Positions 57,958-64,000 of a stretch of 64,000 nucleotides of DNA are shown piece by piece. The notes under the pieces were generated by a model. It was not told where the DNA came from, did no database searches, and saw only the letters and a program-made list of their open reading frames with translations. This DNA comes from Labia minor. Its lineage: Eukaryota; Arthropoda; Insecta; Dermaptera; Spongiphoridae. Position numbers and translations under genes: made by a program. Location: positions 21,198,720 to 21,262,719 of the forward strand of contig OY720346.1 of assembly GCA_963082975.1 (NCBI GenBank), in the 5' to 3' direction. Position 1 is the first letter of the stretch, and every line of letters starts with the position of its first letter.

Positions 57958-60631
57958 AATTTCATTATGGAATGCTAACGGCCTATTGAGGCATTCTTGT
58001 GAACTCAAACACTACCTGATAGACAAAGACATTGACATTATGCTAATTGCTGAGACTCATTTCAACCCTCGAAGCTACTTAAAAATTCCCCATTACAACC
58101 TATACTTTACCAATCACCCAGACGGTACATCACACGGAGGAACAGCCATTATAATCAAAGACAAAATATCCCATTACGAAAACCCTCCTTTTTACAAAGA
58201 CTATCTACAAGCAACCTCTTTGACAATTCAAGACAAAAACGGACCTATTACAATTGCATCTACCTACTGCCCTCCCAAGCATCGAATTTCGTCTGGGGAT
58301 TTTTGGGATTTTTTCCAGACCCTGGGGTCGAGGTTCCTTGCTGGAGGTGACTATAATGCAAAACATACTGACTGGGGATCTCGACTTATTACTCCTAGAG
58401 GTCGAAATCTCGCTAAGACTATTAAAAAATACAACCTAAATACTATCTCAACTGGAAGACCTACGTATTGGCCCTCTGACAGTAACAAAATCCCAGACTT
58501 AATTGACTTTTTTGTGGCAGGAGGGGTTAACGGGGAGGGATGCTTAATTGAATCCTGCCTTGATCTTTCCTCTGACCACTCCCCAGTACAACTTACATTA
58601 AACACCTGTGCATCTCTCAAATCTAACTCTCACTACTTGACTAATCATAAAACTGACTGGAATAAATATGCAGAAATACTAAACCAAAGCCTGGACCTAA
58701 ACTTACCTCTGGCATATAGCCTTGACATTGACAAAGCAATCCACCATTTAACCAATACTATACAAATGGCAGCACGTCTGTCAACACCAAAAATTACTCC
58801 TAAGGACTTAAACCAAGACACACCAAAACACATTAAAGACTTAATAACTAAAAAAAATAGGCTCAGACGACAATGGCAGACAAACAGATCCCCACACCTT
58901 AAAACGACAATTAATAATCTATCTAAACAAATTGGGAATCTACTCAGAACTGAAAGGAATCAAAGCATTCAAAAGAATCTGAGAGACCTCACCCCTACTC
59001 ATTCAACTGACTACTCTCTCTGGAAAGCGACAAAGAAACTTAAAAGACCAACTGAAAGAATCCCCCCACTACGTAGACAAAATAATGAATGGGCGAGGAG
59101 TGACATCGATAAGGCGAATACATTCGCTAGTCACCTTTCTATCGTTTTTACTCCTCTCCCACCAAAGGACACTCCACCTGACAATAACTTTCAGGCAACA
59201 CACCAATTCAAAACACACAATTACTCAATGCCATTCCCCAAACTAATACAGACGTCTGAATTAAAAGGCATTATACGACAGACAGTCAAAACTAAAAAGG
59301 CCCCGGGAAATGATCTAATCTCAGGTAAAATGTTGAGGAACTTGCCTGATAAGGCAATCCTCTTTCTGACCCTCATATTCAACTCCATCTTTAGAGTGGG
59401 TCATTTCCCAACCCAGTGGAAAACAGCCTTGGTGAAAATGATCCTCAAGCCTGGGAAACCTCCTGAGGAATCAAACTCGTATAGGCCTATTAGTCTTCTC
59501 TCTGCCATCTCTAAATTGTTCGAGAGGGTCTTTCTTTCTAGACTCCGTCCCTTTCTAATAGATTTAATCCCAATCCACCAATTCGGCTTTAGAGAGAAGC
59601 ACGGCACTATTGAGCAAGTACATCGAATTGTTGATGTTATTCACAAAGACCTTGAAAACAAACGATACTGCTCAGCCGTGTTTCTTGATATATCTCAGGC
59701 TTTCGATAAAGTTTGGCACGAGGGTCTACTTCGGAAGCTTTATGACATACTCCCGCTAATTTATTACAGGCTGATTCGTTCTTACCTCGATGGCAGAAGC
59801 TTTAGAGTTAAGATGAATGACGCCATTAGTGAGGTCTATCCTGTTAGATCTGGAGTACCTCAGGGTAGTGTTTTGGGGCCTGTTTTGTATTTACTTTTTA
59901 CAGCTGACTTGCCGACTAACCCGAACATAACCACAGCGACCTTTGCTGACGACACCGCTTTGCTCGCTTCACATAAAGACCCAATCGTGGCTTCTGCTAT
60001 GCTCCAGGAAAGTCTGGACCAATTAAGGCCTTGGCTTGAGAAATGGAGGATAGCAGTTAACGAAGACAAATCTGCACACTTGACTTTTACTTTGAATAGA
60101 CAGACCTGCCCCGGCGTAAATTTAGACAAACCCATTCCGACTAAAAGTACTGTAAAGTACCTCGGTATGCACCTTGACAGACGCCTAACGTGGGAGATGC
60201 ACATCAAGTCAAAAAAGAAACAACTGAGACTTAAACTTAACAAATTATACTGGCTGCTCCGACAAAAATCTCAACTGACGATAGACAATAAACTTCTTAT
60301 TTACAAAATGATCCTTAAACCCATTTGGACATATGGCATTCAGATGTGGGGGACCGCTAGCAAATCCAATCGAGACCTGATTCAGCGGTTTCAAAACAAA
60401 ACACTTAGACTGATAGTCGGTGCTCCTTGGTATGTCCCTAACAGACTGATTCATAGGGACCTCGGTATAGAAACAATCGAAATGGAAATTAAAAATTACA
60501 GCCTTCGCTACAAAGACAGACTCCTTAAACACCCTAATCCCAAAGCCCGACAACTATTAGACACACAAGGACAACTGAGACGACTCAAAAGACTCAAACC
60601 ACAGGACTTGACAAGAGACATTAATAAATAG
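57941..60631 (+). CDS. ORF2: endonuclease and reverse transcriptase
   Basis: The protein nicks target DNA and copies the element RNA onto it. The first ATG is at 57941, overlapping ORF1's end by 17 nt in another frame; the product is 896 aa. The N-terminal apurinic-type endonuclease (about 1-225) has WNANGL (10-15), E38 in AETHF, D137/N139 in GGDYNAKH and D212/H213 in SSDHSPV. The reverse transcriptase has YRPISLLS (514-521), motif A FLDISQAFD with D584 and D589, motif B SGVPQGSVLGP (637-647), motif C FADD with D670/D671, and KYLGM (739-743). The C-terminus has WTYGIQMWG and no RNase H. Jockey clade fits the GVPQGSVLGPVLY and FADDTALLAS motifs. All catalytic residues are present with no stop or frameshift. 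The minus-strand frames here are shadows. Confidence 0.93.
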   Translation: MDRLLKISLWNANGLLRHSCELKHYLIDKDIDIMLIAETHFNPRSYLKIPHYNLYFTNHPDGTSHGGTAIIIKDKISHYENPPFYKDYLQATSLTIQDKNGPITIASTYCPPKHRISSGDFWDFFQTLGSRFLAGGDYNAKHTDWGSRLITPRGRNLAKTIKKYNLNTISTGRPTYWPSDSNKIPDLIDFFVAGGVNGEGCLIESCLDLSSDHSPVQLTLNTCASLKSNSHYLTNHKTDWNKYAEILNQSLDLNLPLAYSLDIDKAIHHLTNTIQMAARLSTPKITPKDLNQDTPKHIKDLITKKNRLRRQWQTNRSPHLKTTINNLSKQIGNLLRTERNQSIQKNLRDLTPTHSTDYSLWKATKKLKRPTERIPPLRRQNNEWARSDIDKANTFASHLSIVFTPLPPKDTPPDNNFQATHQFKTHNYSMPFPKLIQTSELKGIIRQTVKTKKAPGNDLISGKMLRNLPDKAILFLTLIFNSIFRVGHFPTQWKTALVKMILKPGKPPEESNSYRPISLLSAISKLFERVFLSRLRPFLIDLIPIHQFGFREKHGTIEQVHRIVDVIHKDLENKRYCSAVFLDISQAFDKVWHEGLLRKLYDILPLIYYRLIRSYLDGRSFRVKMNDAISEVYPVRSGVPQGSVLGPVLYLLFTADLPTNPNITTATFADDTALLASHKDPIVASAMLQESLDQLRPWLEKWRIAVNEDKSAHLTFTLNRQTCPGVNLDKPIPTKSTVKYLGMHLDRRLTWEMHIKSKKKQLRLKLNKLYWLLRQKSQLTIDNKLLIYKMILKPIWTYGIQMWGTASKSNRDLIQRFQNKTLRLIVGAPWYVPNRLIHRDLGIETIEMEIKNYSLRYKDRLLKHPNPKARQLLDTQGQLRRLKRLKPQDLTRDINK

Positions 60632-60820
60632 ACCCGCGATGGTGCCCTTGCTGGGATTAGCCATCAGGCTAATAATTCAGTGACATTCCCTTCTTCCTCC
60701 TTTACTATTTTCCTACCCACACTTCCAATGACTCACCTGCCCTATTATTTCCTTTTACCTACCTCCCCCTTTTATTACTCTTTATTGTAAACCATGTATT
60801 ATTGCCTTCGGGCAGATGTA

Positions 60821-60858
<38 letters not shown>
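60632..60858 (+). other. LINE 3' UTR and poly(A)
   Basis: A pyrimidine-rich 190-nt UTR contains TTGCCTTCGGGCAGATGTAC just before 37 A residues. There is no AATAAA, which is usual for Jockey-type elements. Confidence 0.85.
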
Positions 60859-60860
<2 letters not shown>

Positions 60861-62968
60861 CTGTTGGAGACCTATAATGCTGTGCAAGTTTAACAAATTA
60901 ATCGGTTAAATATTGTTCAGTTTTTATTAAATTAAAGGGATTAACTTAATATGAATTATTTTGATGAAGGTTCAATTTTATCAATATCGTAAATTATATG
61001 GATTACAATTTAAGTGATCATGGATGATAATAAAATATCAAAGTTTAATCAATTACTTATAATAATGATCTTTTGTATTTATTTTATTGGAAAATTATAT
61101 TATTAATCCCTCTATCTTCTTGACATTTTCATCCGATTATATTATGATGGTTAATTAAATATGAATTTTTTATATTCAATCAGTTTTATAAAAAAAACAA
61201 CAAATTATCAATTAATATTAATTGCCTACATAATCCAAAATCCAATTAAAACTAACTTTTTTATGTACTTTACAAATATATTGATTTTAGGAAAAAAAGT
61301 ATAATAATTCATCTATACTATTATTTACTAACCCCATTCCAAGACTTTATTTTTTTTATGATATATAGTAATATTTATTGCATTTCACTCTCCAGGGGTG
61401 TTGAACAACAAAGAAAACTATTGACCTTACTGATTGGACGGTGGTAAATCGGGTTATTTTTCAATTTTACCCCGGGTGAGACGAGTAACAAGGGCAAAGG
61501 TTGAGCAGCTTAACAAGATCAACGAAAGCGAGAGCCCGGTAAAAAAAGGTTTGCTTAAAGAAAGGAGCCGGCTCATCAGAGAGTGAAGGAACACGAAAAG
61601 ATCCCCTTAAGAGTTGGAACACCAAAAAGAAAATAGGTTGAGGAAAAACAAAAAAGTGCTTCCAGTTTATAATTAAATATTGAGAAGAAGCTTAAACTAT
61701 TGTATAGACCGTGAAACAACATTTCTTGTTGTTGTACAAGTAAGAAAAGAAAAATGGCAAAATATCATCAGAAAAAATATAAAAAAAAACATATAAGATA
61801 ATAATAAATTTATTAATTAGCCAAAAAATTTAAAATTCAAAAAAATAATAAAACTAATTTGAATTTTTTTAAAATGCAATTTTATTTCAAAGGTGTTAGA
61901 TATATATATACTAGCCGTTTCCGGCATTTATACAGGCGGTATAACACTCTTCATAAAGAGACAGTCGCACGGCTTCTATAGTCGAGGAGGTAAGAGTTGG
62001 TGCATGAGGGGTGGCGGTCAGGAGAGGCGGGACTACCCCCTCCTCCTAGAGTGATTTCCCCTCCACCACAGCCTTCTACTCTCTCAAACGTTCCGGGTGA
62101 TAAAATAGTAACTTTGACAAAGATTTTTATTTTATTTATTTTTTTTTGAATTAGACATATCATTAGTTGAGATTCTCCCACCTCCTACAATATTTATCGA
62201 GGTTAGGTTAAGTTTGGTAGGAATGGTAGGGGCAAGCGCGGGAACTACTTGACCGAGGGTGGGGTCGGCTCATTTTATATATATATAAAATGAACAATAA
62301 ATATAATATACAAATTAATATACAAATTTTGTAATTGGACAATTAAATTTTATAAATAATTTCATTAAAAAAATGTTATGACAAAAGAAGTTATTTAAAT
62401 CATTATAATTGTGTGTGTGTGAAATTAGAATATAAGCCGTTAGTACTACCAATCAAACAATTGAGAGGGGATCTAATGCCGAAATGATAGACCACTCGAG
62501 GTCACATCTTGTATTTAATGTGGTAGTAGAAATAAATTATACCTCCTCTCTTCCTATCCTTAAGGATTGTAAGGGTGGTCCCCATATATGGGAAATAATA
62601 ACAAAATATTTATCTTTTTAGAAATTTTGTTTCTAATAGAATCAAGTTCTTTTGAAAATTATCTAAGTACGTTATATTTATTTTCCCATATACGGAAATA
62701 TACGATAATATTCAGAAAGGCTCTTTATTTAAATATATATTGTCAGTAAAGTGATATATAAAACAAATGACAATGAATTTGGTCAAAAATATTCGTTGAA
62801 ACATTTTGTTTTTATTTGTCAATTGGCAGTAAAAACTAAAACATTTAAAACAAGTATAAATTTTGGTTTGATTACAAATTAGATTATTTGTTTTCTTTAT
62901 GCGCATTTCGATAGTAAAATGATCAACAGAAGCTTTCATTTTGACAACTGAGCAGGTTTGAATCTTTC
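60859..62968 (+). repeat. 2.1-kb direct repeat, right copy
   Basis: It starts at the first base after the LINE poly(A) and ends GGTTTGAATCTTTC, after which unique sequence (AAAAATTAAATTC) follows. It is a duplicate of 54601-56709. Three A's before 54601 make the left boundary ambiguous by up to 3 bp. Confidence 0.95.
61911..62293 (-). mobile_element. Possible short Helitron (right copy)
   Basis: Identical duplicate of 55652-56034, carried by the 2.1-kb repeat. Confidence 0.4.
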
Positions 62969-64000
62969 AAAAATTAAATTCAAAAATTACTTTTATTTTT
63001 AATTATTATTGTTTAAGTTTGATTCTTCAATTGTAAAAAGTTTAATTGAAAATAGAGTTAATTTTTGTTTTGTTTTTTTTTTTGCTTATGTTCTTTTTTT
63101 TTTTATTTATTCCATTTATTTGATTAATATGTCACTTCTCATCTTTGTCAAGAGATAATAGTTGATAATTACTGGATGTAAAAGAGATGTACTGGAAAAT
63201 CGGCACAATGAATCTGTATAAAAACCATAGAAACATGAATATCGGTTATCTAGCAGAATCTTGGATATTCAAGAGATGGCAGTTGGAAAGGAAAAACCAA
63301 CTGTTTTATTAAATTGATATTCCCCTCGAAGTCATTATTCACCAATGGATATTCAAATTCAATTTCATCTACTCGACAAAGTTTCTCTCTTTGTTATTCC
63401 AATAATAAAACCCACCCGGAGGGGATAATGTTCGTACAGTCTGAATCCTGAAGTCTGAAGAAAATAAAAACAGACCATCACCTTGAGGAAAAAAAAAAAA
63501 CACCCTTCAATTCACCCCTTACAAACGATCCATAAATATTTGATCTTTGGACTGTTAGCGTTCTAATATTTAACATTTCGGTGTTGTCTCCGTTCGCTCA
63601 CTGCCTTTGGAATATATTTCAATTTAATTAAATTCTCCGCCAACTGTCGCGGAGAGAATGTCCAGAATGAGCGAACAACGAAAGGAAAACAGGATTCCCA
63701 ACACCAACGCACCAACCCAGCCATCTTGTAATTTCGGTGGATAAATCTAAGCAATTTTAAAACTTGCAATCGTTTTTCAATTTAGAGCAACAAACTTTCT
63801 TTTTTCAATGAGATGTTTTATTAATTAAAGTATCTAACTTTATAAATTATGTAAAAACAATGTATAACATCAATTTCTCATTAATATGTATTTAAAAAAA
63901 AAATATCAATTTTCGGTTAAGTGTAAAAGTAGAATTCGAATTTTTAATATATGTAACTAGGGCATAAAAATAAATTCATTGTAATTATAATGAACATAAA
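62969..64000. other. AT-rich non-coding DNA
   Basis: No gene is supported. A GC-richer patch at about 63560-63730 has a 68-codon minus-strand frame without recognisable motifs. Confidence 0.6.

Larger units (their letters stand above)
56710..60858 (+). mobile_element. Jockey-like non-LTR retrotransposon, 5'-truncated, recent
   Basis: A LINE with Gag-like ORF1, an overlapping ORF2 and a 190-nt 3' UTR ending in 37 A residues (60822-60858). No UTR precedes ORF1: the reading frame is already open at the first base of the element, so the 5' end is truncated within ORF1. ORF2 has no stop, and the poly(A) is unbroken, both signs of a young copy. It sits precisely between the two 2.1-kb direct repeats. 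Confidence 0.95.

Overview
This window is AT-rich (about three quarters A+T by eye) eukaryotic DNA, most likely from an insect. The evidence is a Jockey-clade LINE, Helitrons and Helentron-type repeats with the 'gctcaaccgattttgatg' style internal sequence common in arthropods, pogo-like and TTAA-flanked MITEs, and a short GGTTAGGTTA tract. The very low GC would suit a parasitoid wasp or another AT-rich insect, but that is a guess. I see no convincing host protein-coding gene, no tRNA or rRNA gene and no CRISPR. It reads as intergenic or intronic sequence built up by repeated transposition.

Layout. 1-12 kb: AT-rich sequence with short non-autonomous elements: Helentron-like family A at 1948, 7997 and 10457, family B at 7539, family C at 11099, a TTAA-flanked foldback MITE at 4185, and a Penelope-like remnant at 6272. 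12-14.4 kb: an RT relic and a 1.5-kb Helitron. 14.4-22.4 kb: mostly anonymous DNA with GC-richer islands, a pogo-like MITE (19458) and an RT fragment (21382). 22421-25704: an LTR retrotransposon whose only ORF is an unrecognised 318-aa, internally repetitive protein. 27.3-39.3 kb: a nested complex with families A and C side by side, a 3.25-kb Helitron on the minus strand (28885-32136), and a 5.05-kb Helitron on the plus strand (34083-39133) inserted exactly between A and T of a family B element. 39.7-40.8 kb: a frame-broken, formerly coding, GC-richer segment. 42-52 kb: further A and C copies and a possible 98-aa membrane protein ORF. 53-54.3 kb: another Helitron carrying an RT relic that is itself split by a MITE.

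54.6-63 kb: the best-preserved coding unit, a Jockey-like LINE (56710-60858) with a 5'-truncated ORF1 (Gag, CCHC knuckles), an intact-looking ORF2 (endonuclease and reverse transcriptase) and a 37-nt poly(A). It is bracketed by two near-identical 2.1-kb direct repeats that abut both of its ends.

The main result of the hunt is that families A, B and C share one architecture: a 5' hairpin TAC...GTATTG, the motif ATGTCTGT plus a family-specific microsatellite, the motif GAAATTTGGTA, an ACCGGAAG motif, then a subterminal inverted copy of the 5' arm and a terminal hairpin. The 5' arm differs between families and its 3' partner has changed to match it. The second result is the 2.1-kb duplication exactly bounding the LINE. 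The third is a composite Helitron that appears to have carried about 1.9 kb of foreign DNA, with its empty site also present in the window.
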